From an uncultured Bacteroidia bacterium (lineage in GTDB: Bacteria; Bacteroidota; Bacteroidia; Bacteroidales; F082): 64,000 nt of DNA. The notes below the pieces were generated by a model. That model did no database searches and was not told where the DNA came from. It saw only the letters and a list, made by a program, of their open reading frames with translations. How positions within the stretch are numbered: the stretch's first letter is position 1; the number at the start of each line of letters is the position of its first letter. Made by a program: the position numbers and the translations under genes. Below, piece after piece: positions 18,347-27,870 of the stretch. The stretch spans positions 1 to 64,000 of the forward strand of contig CADCJI010000008.1 of NCBI GenBank assembly GCA_902801625.1, given 5' to 3'.

Positions 18347-19516
18347 ATGGATTTAAACATCGGACTTTTCAATGAATCGTTCCCGCCCGTGATGGATGGC
18401 GTTGCCATCTGCGTGCAAAACTATGCCTATTGGATGCAGAAAAAAGTGGGCGGCGTTTCCGTCATCACACCGAATGTTCCAGGTGCCGACTACAATCAGT
18501 ATGACTACGAGGTGCTCGACTATTTCTCGGTTCCTGTGCCTTTCCGTCAGCCGTATGTCACTGGAATTGCAGAAGTTGACCCTGCTTTCATTGCGAAAAT
18601 CATCAAACGTCGCTTCAAGATTGTCCATGCCCATTCGCCTTTTGCAGCAGGCATGGCGGCTGCCAACGTTGCCAAAAGGCTCAATATCCCTATGGTGGCC
18701 ACATTCCACTCCAAATACCGCGACGACTTCAGCCAAACCATCCCCTCCAAAGCCGTCGTGGAACAAATCATCAAGCGCATCGTCAGTTTCTATGAACACG
18801 CCGATGAAGTTTGGGTGCCTCAAGCCTCTGTAAAAGAAGTGATTAGGGATTACGGATTCAAGGGCAATGTGGAGGTGGTACCCAATGGTAGCGACCTTGT
18901 GGCCGACTATCCTAAGACCTATTTCGCTGATGCGCGAAAGAAGTTAGGCATTGCGCCCAACGATTTCGTTTGCCTTTTCGTTGGACAGCATATCTGGCAG
19001 AAAAATGTTCGTCTCATCATCGAAGCCCTTGAAAAAGTGAAAGATACACCTTTCAAGATGTATTTTGTCGGCAACGGATATGCAGCTGATGCGATGAAGG
19101 AAATGGTGACAGAAAAAGGCCTTGAAAGCCAAGTCACCTTTGTGGGTACCGTCACTGAGCGCGAAGTTATCAAGCAGTATTATGCAGCGGCTGACCTATT
19201 CTTATTCCCCTCGCTTTACGACACTGACGGTTTGGTCGTCAAGGAGGCTGCGGCACTGCAAACGCCCTCTATTATGGTGGAAACTGCCACCGCAGCCTCC
19301 ATCATCACCGATAACGAGAATGGTTTTCTGATTCCCAACGACTTGGACGCCTTCGCCAGCCGACTGCGTGAGCTGATTCATGACCCAGAACGGGTGCACC
19401 GCGTGGGTGTGCAAGCCTCGCACTCCATCGTACGCTCTTGGGAAGATGTAGTCGATGAGGTGCTTGAACGCTACAATCGTTTGATTGCCAAAAAGAAATT
19501 GATTGCCATACCTTAA
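18347..19516 (+). CDS. GT4-family glycosyltransferase
   Basis: 389 residues, GT-B fold. The N-terminal half begins LNIGLFNESFPPVMDGVAIC, as in SqdX/monoglucosyl-diacylglycerol synthase-like enzymes; the C-terminal GT4 domain has FVGQHIWQKNV, then YYAAADLFLFPSLYDTDGLVVKEA, carrying the EX7E-type site. Cytoplasmic face, nucleotide-sugar donor; acceptor could be a lipid or glycan. The frame extends to 18326 but the promoter's -7 box overlaps that ATG, so 18347 is chosen. It heads a plus-strand group of envelope sugar genes. Confidence 0.85.
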   Translation: MDLNIGLFNESFPPVMDGVAICVQNYAYWMQKKVGGVSVITPNVPGADYNQYDYEVLDYFSVPVPFRQPYVTGIAEVDPAFIAKIIKRRFKIVHAHSPFAAGMAAANVAKRLNIPMVATFHSKYRDDFSQTIPSKAVVEQIIKRIVSFYEHADEVWVPQASVKEVIRDYGFKGNVEVVPNGSDLVADYPKTYFADARKKLGIAPNDFVCLFVGQHIWQKNVRLIIEALEKVKDTPFKMYFVGNGYAADAMKEMVTEKGLESQVTFVGTVTEREVIKQYYAAADLFLFPSLYDTDGLVVKEAAALQTPSIMVETATAASIITDNENGFLIPNDLDAFASRLRELIHDPERVHRVGVQASHSIVRSWEDVVDEVLERYNRLIAKKKLIAIP

Positions 19517-19533
19517 ATAATCGGATTTTTCCT

Positions 19534-19541
19534 TAGTTTTG
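19534..19541 (+). promoter_or_regulatory. -7 box for the PHP-like gene
   Basis: TAGTTTTG, 17 nt before the ATG at 19559. No clear -33 box. Confidence 0.4.
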
Positions 19542-19558
19542 CGCCAAAATAACCTGAA

Positions 19559-20806
19559 ATGAGCAAAGGAAAACAAAAACACGGTTTTTGGTTTTATTTC
19601 GGCAGAGTGATGGCTGGCATTGGCATCGCTTTGCTGTTGCTAGTATTGTATGTCTATCTCTCCGTCCCCACCTACAGCTTCAAAGAGCCGAAGCCTTTTA
19701 GCGGCGAGTACCTTTACAATCCGTATCAGGACATGAATCCCGACCAATGGAAGAAATACCACTTCCATTGCCACTCTCGCAAGTATTTTGGCCTGACCAA
19801 CGGTAGAAAAAGCACCGAAAGCACCATCGACAGTGTGTATCAAGCTTTAGGTTACGACCATTATGGCATCTCTGACTATATGTACATCAATCCGCATAAC
19901 GCTGACAAAGAAGACTATATCCCAGCTTATGAACATGGATACGGCCTCTTCCGCAAGACCCACCAAATCTGCATCGGAGCCGAGTCGGTGTATTGGCCAG
20001 ATTTTCCCTTCATGCAAAACCTCAACATGAAACAGCATATGATCAACAAGTTGGGCGAACGCTGTCGCTTTGTCATGCCTGCCCATGCCTCGTTCACCAA
20101 AGGCTACAAGGTAAACGAAATGATGCTGTTGAGTAACTACCGCCTACTTGAAGTGGTCAACCCATACGGAAACGCGTTTGAACACTGGGACAAAGCCCTC
20201 TCAAACGGTCACCGTGTGTATACCCTTGGTAACGACGACACCCACAACATCAACAATGAACATGAAATATGCCGCAACCTGACCATGGTCAACTCGCCAG
20301 ATCTCAATCCAGAACATGTATATGAGTCCTTGGACAAAGGCTTGTGCTATGCCGTGGAATTCGACAATTGGTATTATTATCCACTGGCCCTCGAGTATAA
20401 GATAAAAGATGCCCGCGCTTTAGATTATCTAACTCAGGCCCAATTGGTTGGAGACACCTTATTCATATCCACTTCGGCAGAGACCATGAAAGAGGTTCAA
20501 TTCATCGGACAAGACGGCAAAGTGCTGAAAACAGAGGAGAATATTGGCACAGCACATTATGTCATCCAACCCGAAGACCCTTATGTCAGAACCCGTATTG
20601 ACTTGAACGGCAGACATTTCCTTTATCTGAATCCTATCACACGACATCCATCGCCAGAAGTGGATGACCGCCGCTTGGACAGCATCAATTACGCGCAAAC
20701 CGGACTCTATTGGTTCGTCTATGCCGTAGCATTAGCAGCTTTCGTCTGGTACCTAATCAAAAAAGCTAAAGAGAAAAAGAATGATTCGAATCCAGGACAA
20801 CGATAA
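19559..20806 (+). CDS. Membrane-anchored PHP-like metal-dependent hydrolase
   Basis: 415 residues. An N-terminal membrane anchor (about 14-33) and a C-terminal one (about 388-405) bracket a periplasm-facing domain. The domain starts with HFHCHS (about residue 68), a PHP-type metal motif; further likely ligands are in YDHYGISDYM, GAESVYW, PAHASF and GNDDTHN. PHP domains hydrolyse phosphoester bonds, so a membrane-bound phosphoesterase for an envelope intermediate is plausible. The next gene starts inside its last 26 bases, indicating translational coupling to the GT39-like enzymes. Confidence 0.7.
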   Translation: MSKGKQKHGFWFYFGRVMAGIGIALLLLVLYVYLSVPTYSFKEPKPFSGEYLYNPYQDMNPDQWKKYHFHCHSRKYFGLTNGRKSTESTIDSVYQALGYDHYGISDYMYINPHNADKEDYIPAYEHGYGLFRKTHQICIGAESVYWPDFPFMQNLNMKQHMINKLGERCRFVMPAHASFTKGYKVNEMMLLSNYRLLEVVNPYGNAFEHWDKALSNGHRVYTLGNDDTHNINNEHEICRNLTMVNSPDLNPEHVYESLDKGLCYAVEFDNWYYYPLALEYKIKDARALDYLTQAQLVGDTLFISTSAETMKEVQFIGQDGKVLKTEENIGTAHYVIQPEDPYVRTRIDLNGRHFLYLNPITRHPSPEVDDRRLDSINYAQTGLYWFVYAVALAAFVWYLIKKAKEKKNDSNPGQR

Positions 20807-22385
20807 GAAAATCAACCAAATACTCTTTTGGCTTTTGGTTATCAGTGCTGTTGTTCGAGGCATCGCGGCAACTTCGATTGAATTTAGCAACGACGAGGTG
20901 TATTATTGGACCTACGCCCTCTACCCCGATTGGAGTCATTTCGACCATCCGCCTATGGTAGGTTGGGTGATACAATTATTTAGCCTTAACTTATTGTTCG
21001 ACAGCGAGTTTTTTATCCGTTTGGCTTCGATAGTCTTTATGACTGCCAATACCTATATTATATTTCGCATTGGGAAAGAAATCAAAAACGCGCAAACGGG
21101 ATTATATGCCGCCTTGCTTTACACAGCCTCCATCTACGCCTTCGTCATCACTGGCATTTTCATTATGCCCGACACACCATTGATGTTGTTCTGGCTTTTG
21201 GCAGTTTGGATGGCAATCATATACTTCAAACGACTTCCGACAGAAAAACATTCCGACAGCTATATAGTGTTGTTCGGCATGTTCGCAGGATTAGCCATGC
21301 TCTCAAAGTATTCAGGTGTATTCCTTTGGGTAGGAATGATGCTCTACATACTCTTTTTCGACAGAAAACCGCTGAAAACCTGGGCATTATATTGTGCCTT
21401 GCTTATTTCCCTTAATTTGGTCTTGCCCATCTTGAAATGGAACATTGATAACGGTTTCATCAGTTTCAACTTCCATGGTGACCGCGTCAGCTTGTTTGGT
21501 AAACCCAACTTAGGCTATTTCGGCGCCGAACTGGCTGGTGAATTGCTCTACAACAACCCCGTGAACTTCGTTTTGGCCATCATTGCGGTCATCGCTGCTT
21601 TCAAAGGGAGACTCACAATGGAGAAAACCGCACTGCGACTGGTACTATGCATTGCACTTCCCTTGATTTTGACTTTCATTTTCTTCTCTTTGACCCGTCA
21701 AACACTACCTCATTGGAACGCTCCCGCCTATTCTATTCTCATTTTACTGAGTGCCTGCTGGTTATGCGAAAAGAATCCACAATCGAATGGCAGCTTCCTG
21801 CTTCCCAAAAGCATCATTGCAGCTCTTAGCATCCTGATATTAACAGTAGGCATTGGCATTGCGGAAATCAACACGGGCTTCATTCCTCTCGACCGGCATA
21901 CTGAACCTGAAATGCTTGGACGCAACGACTTCACACTGGACATGTATGGCTGGCGACAACTTGAGACAAAATTCGCCGATTTGCGCGAACAAAAAATCGT
22001 CGAAGGCGTGATGAAAGAGGATGACGGCATTGTGGCCGATGAATGGTTCCCTCTGGCCAACCTTGATTACTATGTGGCCCGTCCTTTAGGCATGAAAGTA
22101 ATGGGCGTAGGCTATATCGAGAAACTACACAAATATCTATGGATCAACGAGCAACGGGGAGGGTTTACAAAAGGAGAAGACTTTTGGTTCCTGACCGATA
22201 GCCGATATCTCAAAAACCCAGAAGGGCTCTATCCAGGAGGTTTCGAGTCTATCATACCGATTGACACTATCACCATCGAACGAGGAGGAAAACCAGCCAA
22301 AAACTTCTTCGTCTATGCTTGCAAAGGCTTGATTTACATGCAACCTACAGTTTCTGAGACCATCGAAAACAACAAAGCCAAATAA
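20781..22385 (+). CDS. GT39/GT83 (ArnT-like) membrane glycosyltransferase
   Basis: 534 residues with ~11 membrane spans. The hallmark first loop has the acidic pair in SNDEVYYWTYALYPDW followed by FDHPPMVGW, as in ArnT and related polyprenyl-phosphate-sugar transferases. A soluble periplasmic C-terminal domain follows from about residue 390. Transfers a sugar from a lipid carrier on the outer face of the inner membrane; the acceptor (lipid A, glycan or protein) is not shown. Overlaps the PHP-like gene by 26 nt and is followed after 7 nt by a second GT39-like gene. Confidence 0.85.
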   Translation: MIRIQDNDKKINQILFWLLVISAVVRGIAATSIEFSNDEVYYWTYALYPDWSHFDHPPMVGWVIQLFSLNLLFDSEFFIRLASIVFMTANTYIIFRIGKEIKNAQTGLYAALLYTASIYAFVITGIFIMPDTPLMLFWLLAVWMAIIYFKRLPTEKHSDSYIVLFGMFAGLAMLSKYSGVFLWVGMMLYILFFDRKPLKTWALYCALLISLNLVLPILKWNIDNGFISFNFHGDRVSLFGKPNLGYFGAELAGELLYNNPVNFVLAIIAVIAAFKGRLTMEKTALRLVLCIALPLILTFIFFSLTRQTLPHWNAPAYSILILLSACWLCEKNPQSNGSFLLPKSIIAALSILILTVGIGIAEINTGFIPLDRHTEPEMLGRNDFTLDMYGWRQLETKFADLREQKIVEGVMKEDDGIVADEWFPLANLDYYVARPLGMKVMGVGYIEKLHKYLWINEQRGGFTKGEDFWFLTDSRYLKNPEGLYPGGFESIIPIDTITIERGGKPAKNFFVYACKGLIYMQPTVSETIENNKAK

Positions 22386-22392
22386 GGAAACC

Positions 22393-23865
22393 ATGAAACA
22401 GTTGCAGATGACAAACCGTCGCCGAACCATTATCGAGTGCCTGATATTGGTTGTCATCGCTGCCGTGCTTCGCATTTGGTATGTAGGCAAAACCGACCTT
22501 GGGTATGATGAAAGCTTCTCGCTTTATATGGCACTGCAAAGCCTACCTGACGCCATACGAATGCTTTGCAAAGGCGACAACCCTCCACTTTGGGAAGTTC
22601 TATTACATTTCTGGATCAAGCCATTCGGCATCTCTGAAGTCGCCATTCGTTCCTTATCACTCATTTTCAGCACATTGACCATTATCCCGATTTATTTGCT
22701 CGGTGAAAAGTACATCCATAGGTGGGCTGGTATTGCAGCTTCCCTATTCTATTGTTTCTCAACTTTTTCCATTTACTTGGCACACGAATGCCGCGTTTAT
22801 AGCCTCATCGGATTCCTCTCAGCAGGCTCTGTTTTCTTGTTCATCAGCATCATAAAAAATCCTAAAACCTTCAAATTCATCTTATTGACCTTAGTCAATT
22901 TGATGCTCATGTACGGGCATTACCTTTCCGTTTGGATCATCGTAATGGAATTTCTTATCGCATTGGCAATCAAGCCTATAAGAAAGAAGATTTGGAAGCC
23001 ATATCTGATTCACGCGGCATCGCTTATTCTACTTTTTGTGCCAATGTTTCCAGTGTTGTTCACACGCTTTTTCGACTCAGGAATACACGGCACTTGGATT
23101 GCTAAGACCACCAGTCCCGAAGCGCTATATGATTTCCTATGGCGCATGTGCAATGTTCCTGTCACAACAGTGCTGGCTATTACAATCCTTATATCAGTAT
23201 TTATTATATTGACTATCAATATTTTCAAAAAGAAATGTCAGTTCGGGAATAATGGTATCCTTACTTTGCTTTGGATTGTGCCGCTACTGGTTTCGTTTGT
23301 ACTTTCCTATTTCACCGGCTTCTTCCTCGACCGTTATTTCTACTTCATTTTCCCCATTTTTTATCTTTCCATCGCCTCTTATTGCCTCTATCTGTTCCCA
23401 AAAAGAACAGCTTTTGGACTCTCACTCATGGGAGTTTTTGCCATAGCAATGGCCATTTCCTGCTCTCCCGACAGTTTCACCAATCACTTTAGTGGATGGC
23501 ATTACAATGTTAAGCCCATTGTACATCAACTAGTTGAAGCAAAGGAAAACGAAAAAGCGCTCGTCATACTGCCCGAATATTTCGACAAGCAATTCACTTA
23601 TTATTTGGACGAAAACCACGAGGCTTTCCGCACACAAAGCCAACCCTCCAATTATTATGTGTTTCAAGATTATCTGCTGAAACAGGGCTATTATTACGAC
23701 ATCAACTACCAAAAAGCGGATTTCAGTGCCTGCGACAAAGTGGTATTCCCATATCACAAAGACTTGCCCATCAACGGATTAAGAGAATACTTGGAAAACC
23801 ACGGCTTCCGATTGGAAAAGGAACAAGACGAACATCCCTATTCTGTCAACTACTTCTCAAAGTAG
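22393..23865 (+). CDS. GT39-like membrane glycosyltransferase
   Basis: 490 residues, ~11 spans. The first loop has LGYDESFSLYMALQSL, with the conserved Asp-Glu, and NPPLWEVLLHFW, the equivalent of the HPPL motif. C-terminal periplasmic domain from about residue 370. Same superfamily as its upstream neighbour but distinct in sequence. Third gene of the coupled set PHP-like / GT39 / GT39. It ends 3 nt from the convergent DUF2079 gene; no terminator hairpin is visible between them. Confidence 0.8.
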   Translation: MKQLQMTNRRRTIIECLILVVIAAVLRIWYVGKTDLGYDESFSLYMALQSLPDAIRMLCKGDNPPLWEVLLHFWIKPFGISEVAIRSLSLIFSTLTIIPIYLLGEKYIHRWAGIAASLFYCFSTFSIYLAHECRVYSLIGFLSAGSVFLFISIIKNPKTFKFILLTLVNLMLMYGHYLSVWIIVMEFLIALAIKPIRKKIWKPYLIHAASLILLFVPMFPVLFTRFFDSGIHGTWIAKTTSPEALYDFLWRMCNVPVTTVLAITILISVFIILTINIFKKKCQFGNNGILTLLWIVPLLVSFVLSYFTGFFLDRYFYFIFPIFYLSIASYCLYLFPKRTAFGLSLMGVFAIAMAISCSPDSFTNHFSGWHYNVKPIVHQLVEAKENEKALVILPEYFDKQFTYYLDENHEAFRTQSQPSNYYVFQDYLLKQGYYYDINYQKADFSACDKVVFPYHKDLPINGLREYLENHGFRLEKEQDEHPYSVNYFSK

Positions 23866-23868
23866 TTT

Positions 23869-25326
23869 TCATTGCAACTTCCGACGAAGCAGATGCAAAC
23901 GACCATCGGAAGCTATGGTCTCATACTCCGAACGGTTGGTAAACACCAATTGGCCATTACGCTCAAAGTTGACATAATGTTCCGTAATCAGCACATAATC
24001 AGCTTCGATTTTGGTTGCATGCGCAAAGTTTTGGATGTTTTCACGCAAAGCCAAATGAGGCACGAAATTAGATGTAGCACTCACTGAAGCATCGTCAGGA
24101 ATCATCTTTAGCAACTCTCGGGCATAATGCACATCAAATTCTTCCTGCTCGTAATGACGGCCTTGATACACACATAACTGGTCAACCAAGATGGCTGACT
24201 TAGGAACACCTATAGTATAAAAGGTGGTCAGCACTGTAGAGAGCACCAAGACCAAGCTCAATGCCATTCGCCACTTACCGTTCTTCAACTTGACAAGCAC
24301 CAAAAACGACGAGACCACCAATACTGGCACAAATTCAACCGAATACTGGAAAGAGATACCCCAGAAGTTAGGGTCAACAGCAAACATTTTCTGAGCCAGC
24401 AGAGGGACTATCATTATCAAATAGTTGGGCTTCAACAAAGTAAGTAACATTCCTGAAGCCAAAGCGCATACATAAAACTCCTCTTTTATACCATTAAAGT
24501 TCGAGATGCCATTAGTGTTGGTGAACAACATTTGAATGGTCTCAAACGGATGCTTAATCAACCTTGAGGCAATGTCCACATAATTATCGCCTAAATGGGC
24601 ATAACGGGCGAAACCGCCTCCACTACCACCTAATCTCGGCATCACTATCATATTGATTATGAAAAAGTAAGCCAAAGAAAACGCTGCGTATGCCAACAAA
24701 TGCCAAAGAGCTCCTTTGTCTTTCCTATAATCCCACATCAAAGCGATGGCAATGAAAAACAGCCATAACGACATGTTCTCCTTTCCGATGACAAACAGCA
24801 CAACAAACAAGGAAGTCAATGCAAAATGACGTTTTCTCAGAAAGTAGAGCAACCAAGGCAACATCATGGCTGTCACCACATTGGAATGATAGTCGTAGGC
24901 CAAAGCATGAATGATTCCAAACGAGAAGAAAAAAACCACTGTGGCCAAAATCGGCATCCAATCATCTTCTGTATATAGGCCAATGAGTTTATAGACTCCC
25001 CATCCACCTAACAGCACCGCAGTAATCTGAACGATGAGCAAGGTGTAGCTTCCAAACACATATATCAACGGCGACAAAACGACCAAATACAAGTCGAAAT
25101 GGTCGCTGAGAATGCTTTGCGGTACAGCCTTGAAAATGCTGCAATCATCAACGCGAAAATGCGTGTAGTCATACATCGCATGGGTGTAAAGCCCCAAGTC
25201 GAGCGCGTAAGTCTTGAAAAGATAATGGTTGACCAAAGAGATAATGGCATACAACACGCCGGCAAAGGTGAAAACCGATGCCAGCGTGATGTTTTTCTGC
25301 CGTTTACTCAAGGCTCTTTCCTTCAT
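23869..25326 (-). CDS. DUF2079 membrane protein
   Basis: 485 residues, ~11-12 membrane spans. Shows the DUF2079 pattern: YALDLGLYTHAMYDYTHF near the N-terminus, a following SILSDHFDLYLVVLSPLIY, and a soluble C-terminal domain. The family is remotely related to GT39-type transferases and its function is not settled. Follows pepT after 5 nt on the same strand, so it is co-transcribed with it; convergent with the GT39 genes. Confidence 0.8.
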   Translation of the reverse strand: MKERALSKRQKNITLASVFTFAGVLYAIISLVNHYLFKTYALDLGLYTHAMYDYTHFRVDDCSIFKAVPQSILSDHFDLYLVVLSPLIYVFGSYTLLIVQITAVLLGGWGVYKLIGLYTEDDWMPILATVVFFFSFGIIHALAYDYHSNVVTAMMLPWLLYFLRKRHFALTSLFVVLFVIGKENMSLWLFFIAIALMWDYRKDKGALWHLLAYAAFSLAYFFIINMIVMPRLGGSGGGFARYAHLGDNYVDIASRLIKHPFETIQMLFTNTNGISNFNGIKEEFYVCALASGMLLTLLKPNYLIMIVPLLAQKMFAVDPNFWGISFQYSVEFVPVLVVSSFLVLVKLKNGKWRMALSLVLVLSTVLTTFYTIGVPKSAILVDQLCVYQGRHYEQEEFDVHYARELLKMIPDDASVSATSNFVPHLALRENIQNFAHATKIEADYVLITEHYVNFERNGQLVFTNRSEYETIASDGRLHLLRRKLQ

Positions 25327-25331
25327 ATTCC

Positions 25332-26555
25332 TCAGCCCTCAGTCTGGAACAAGGTGATGATGTTCAAAATCACCTCTGAGGCCTTCATCATGCTTTCCAA
25401 TGGAACGTATTCTAACTTGCCGTGGAAATTATGTCCTCCAGCAAAAATGTTGGGGCAAGGCAGCCCCATAAACGAGAGGTTGGCACCATCGGTGCCGCCA
25501 CGGATGGGCTGCACTTTCGGCTTGATGTTAGCCATCTCCATCGCCTTAATCGCTCTTTGTACGATAAAGAAATGAGGCTCCACTTCCTGACGCATGTTGT
25601 AATACTGGTGTTTCAGCTCCAGCTTCACCACATCGCCATATTTCTTGTTCAAGAACTCAGCCACCGAAGTGATCAAGGCTTTCTTCTCCTCAAACTTCTG
25701 CCTATCGTGGTCGCGGATGATGTACGACATCGTAGTCTCCTCTACCGTACCGTTGATTTCAGTCAAGTGGAAGAAGCCCTCATAACCCTGCGTGAAACGC
25801 GGACGCTGTTCAACGGGCAGCATCCCATTGAGTTCCATAGCAATAAGCATTGAGTTGACCATCTTGTCCTTGCCATAGCCGGGATGGATGTTGCTGCCTT
25901 GGATGTGAATCTTGGCTCCAGCAGCGTTGAAGTTCTCATACTCCAACTCACCGATTTCGCCACCATCCATCGTGTAGGCATACTTTGCCCCGAACTTCTT
26001 CACATCGAACTTCACCACACCGCGACCGATTTCCTCATCAGGAGTGAATCCGATCTTGATTTCGCCATGTTTGAAGTCGGGATGTTCCATCATGTATTGG
26101 GCAGCATACATGATTTCGGCCACACCCGCCTTGTCATCAGCGCCAAGCAAGGTTGTGCCGTCAGTGGTAATCATTGTTTGACCTTTATACTGCGCCATCT
26201 CAGGAAACTCAGAAATACGAAGAACGATGTTCTTTTCCTTGTTCAGCACAATGTCGTTGCCGTCATAGTTCGGGATGATTTGCGGCTTGATGTCGGCACC
26301 TGAAGCGTCAGGTGATGTATCCACATGGGCGATGAAGCCGATGGCGGGAATCTCGCGGTCGACATTGGAAGGGATGGTGGCCATCACATAGCCATATTCG
26401 TCCAGTTCGGCCTTTATGCCCATGGCCTGAAGCTCATCGCGAAGCATCTTCAACAGATTCAGTTGTTTGGCAGTGCTGGGCTGCGATTCGGAATTTTCGT
26501 CGGAAGTGGTCTCCACAGAGACGTATCTCAGGAATTTGTCTAAAAGCTTTTCCAT
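25332..26555 (-). CDS. pepT: Peptidase T (tripeptide aminopeptidase)
   Basis: 407 residues, matching PepT. M20B metallopeptidase: GFIAHVDTSPDASG supplies the first metal His and catalytic Asp, LLGADDKAGVAE the bridging Asp, FTPDEEIGRG the catalytic and metal Glu, YTMDGGEIGELE the next Asp, and GGHNFHGKLE the last His. Removes the N-terminal residue of tripeptides in the cytoplasm. The ATG at 26555 is chosen; the in-frame stretch back to 26642 contains the -7 box (26585-26578) and a terminator hairpin. Confidence 0.95.
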   Translation of the reverse strand: MEKLLDKFLRYVSVETTSDENSESQPSTAKQLNLLKMLRDELQAMGIKAELDEYGYVMATIPSNVDREIPAIGFIAHVDTSPDASGADIKPQIIPNYDGNDIVLNKEKNIVLRISEFPEMAQYKGQTMITTDGTTLLGADDKAGVAEIMYAAQYMMEHPDFKHGEIKIGFTPDEEIGRGVVKFDVKKFGAKYAYTMDGGEIGELEYENFNAAGAKIHIQGSNIHPGYGKDKMVNSMLIAMELNGMLPVEQRPRFTQGYEGFFHLTEINGTVEETTMSYIIRDHDRQKFEEKKALITSVAEFLNKKYGDVVKLELKHQYYNMRQEVEPHFFIVQRAIKAMEMANIKPKVQPIRGGTDGANLSFMGLPCPNIFAGGHNFHGKLEYVPLESMMKASEVILNIITLFQTEG

Positions 26556-26577
26556 TTTGTCAGGTTTTAATTTGGCA

Positions 26578-26585
26578 CAAAAATA
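26578..26585 (-). promoter_or_regulatory. -7 box for pepT
   Basis: TATTTTTG on the minus strand, 22 nt upstream of the ATG. A TTTG 15 nt further upstream overlaps the T-run of the preceding terminator. Confidence 0.5.
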
Positions 26586-26601
26586 GTCATTTTTTCGATA
26601 C

Positions 26602-26637
26602 AAAAAAACCGCGGCTGGAGAAACTCCAAACCGCGGG
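26602..26637 (-). terminator. Rho-independent terminator after the YitT gene
   Basis: On the minus strand CCGCGG-TTTGGAG-TTT-CTCCAG-CCGCGG forms a strong stem, followed by seven T. Clear intrinsic terminator. Confidence 0.9.
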
Positions 26638-26665
26638 ACCATGAAAAAACAATCTTACTATTATA

Positions 26666-27658
26666 TTAACGCTTTTCTGCGTGCTTTCTTGTACGATGTC
26701 TGTCTTTTGCCCACAAACCGTAAACCTCACTGACATTACCGGCAGTAGTGAAGGCATTGATTTCGTTCTTGCCAAGATATTCCATCAACTTCGAGAACTC
26801 ATCGTTAGTAAGCAAGGACTCCAATTCAATCGACTTTTCGTTGGTGTAGCCACCGATGACTTCATAAAGAGTACAGCCACGGTGGAGCTCATCAATGATG
26901 TAATGACGAATACGGTCGTAATCCTTAGAAACAATGCAAACACGCTTGCGTTGGTTCAAGTTGGCCGTGAACATATTGACCACCAGGCCGTTAATCCATG
27001 TGGCGATAAGACCGATGACAACCATCTGGAAGGGGTTGATGGCAAAAGCCGTGAGACAGATGATGGCACCCGCCACGCTCACCGACTTACCCATGTCGAA
27101 GTGCAGGTATTTGTTGACGATCTTGGCCAAAATGTCGAGGCCGCCAGTGGAGGCATTGATAGAGAACATCAGCGTTTGTGCCGCACTAAGGATAATTACG
27201 CAGCAGAGCAGGTCGAACCAAGGATTGCCCATAACAGAGAAGGCTTGGTCGGGAGCGACACCCATATTAACCAGGTAATCGTTTGGGGTGGCAAAATTCT
27301 GCCAGGGATAGAGCCATTCGCAGAACTTGGTCATAGGGCCAAGAATCAAGGCGCAATAAACCGTTTTAAGTCCAAATTCTTTGCCAACGAGGATATAGGC
27401 AAGAATCAACAAGATAGCGTTGATGACGGTAATCATCGTAGGAAGGCCAATGCTGATGCCCATACCGTTGAAAATGTTGGTCAGCACGATGGAGAGACCT
27501 GAGATGGAGCCTACAATCAGTTTGCTGGGAACGAGGAAATAATAGACGCAAACACCGGTCATGAACATGCCGAAAGTCATAATCAGCAGCTCAACCCAAA
27601 ACTTTTTGCTGACCAAAGCCTGGCCAATTTCCTTCATTATGTCGTTAAATTTTTTCAT
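26666..27658 (-). CDS. YitT family membrane protein (DUF161/DUF2179)
   Basis: 330 residues. Five to six membrane spans in the first ~225 residues, with the family motifs VPSKLIVGSISGLSIVL and SINASTGGLDILAKIV, then a cytoplasmic DUF2179 domain (RVCIVSKDYDRIRHYIIDEL, then RGCTLYEVIGGYT). Family members are common in Bacteroidota and Firmicutes; a transport role is suspected but unproven. The basic tail RHRTRKHAEKR is typical of a cytoplasmic end. Own terminator at 26602-26637. Confidence 0.85.
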   Translation of the reverse strand: MKKFNDIMKEIGQALVSKKFWVELLIMTFGMFMTGVCVYYFLVPSKLIVGSISGLSIVLTNIFNGMGISIGLPTMITVINAILLILAYILVGKEFGLKTVYCALILGPMTKFCEWLYPWQNFATPNDYLVNMGVAPDQAFSVMGNPWFDLLCCVIILSAAQTLMFSINASTGGLDILAKIVNKYLHFDMGKSVSVAGAIICLTAFAINPFQMVVIGLIATWINGLVVNMFTANLNQRKRVCIVSKDYDRIRHYIIDELHRGCTLYEVIGGYTNEKSIELESLLTNDEFSKLMEYLGKNEINAFTTAGNVSEVYGLWAKDRHRTRKHAEKR

Positions 27659-27817
27659 AAAAGTTTGATTTATAATTCTTTAAATAATAAACTCGATTCG
27701 ATTTTTGCGGCTGCAAAGGTCGGAATTCTTTTTGAGATAAAGAAGGGAATTGGAGAATAAATGTTTTGGGTTGGGAAAGTCGTTGGAAAATCAGTAATAA
27801 TCGGTTTCTAATTCAAC

Positions 27818-27848
27818 AAACGGCGGAGTTTTTGAAGTTCCGCCGTTT
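27818..27848 (-). terminator. Hairpin downstream of the WG/zinc protein gene
   Basis: AAACGGCGGA / TCCGCCGTTT, perfect 10-bp stem with an 11-nt loop, 23 nt after the stop at 27871. T-tract is weak. A GGCGGA/TCCGCC stem of the same kind occurs at 34921-34946. Confidence 0.6.
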
Positions 27849-27870
27849 TGTTATAATAGGATGTAGATTA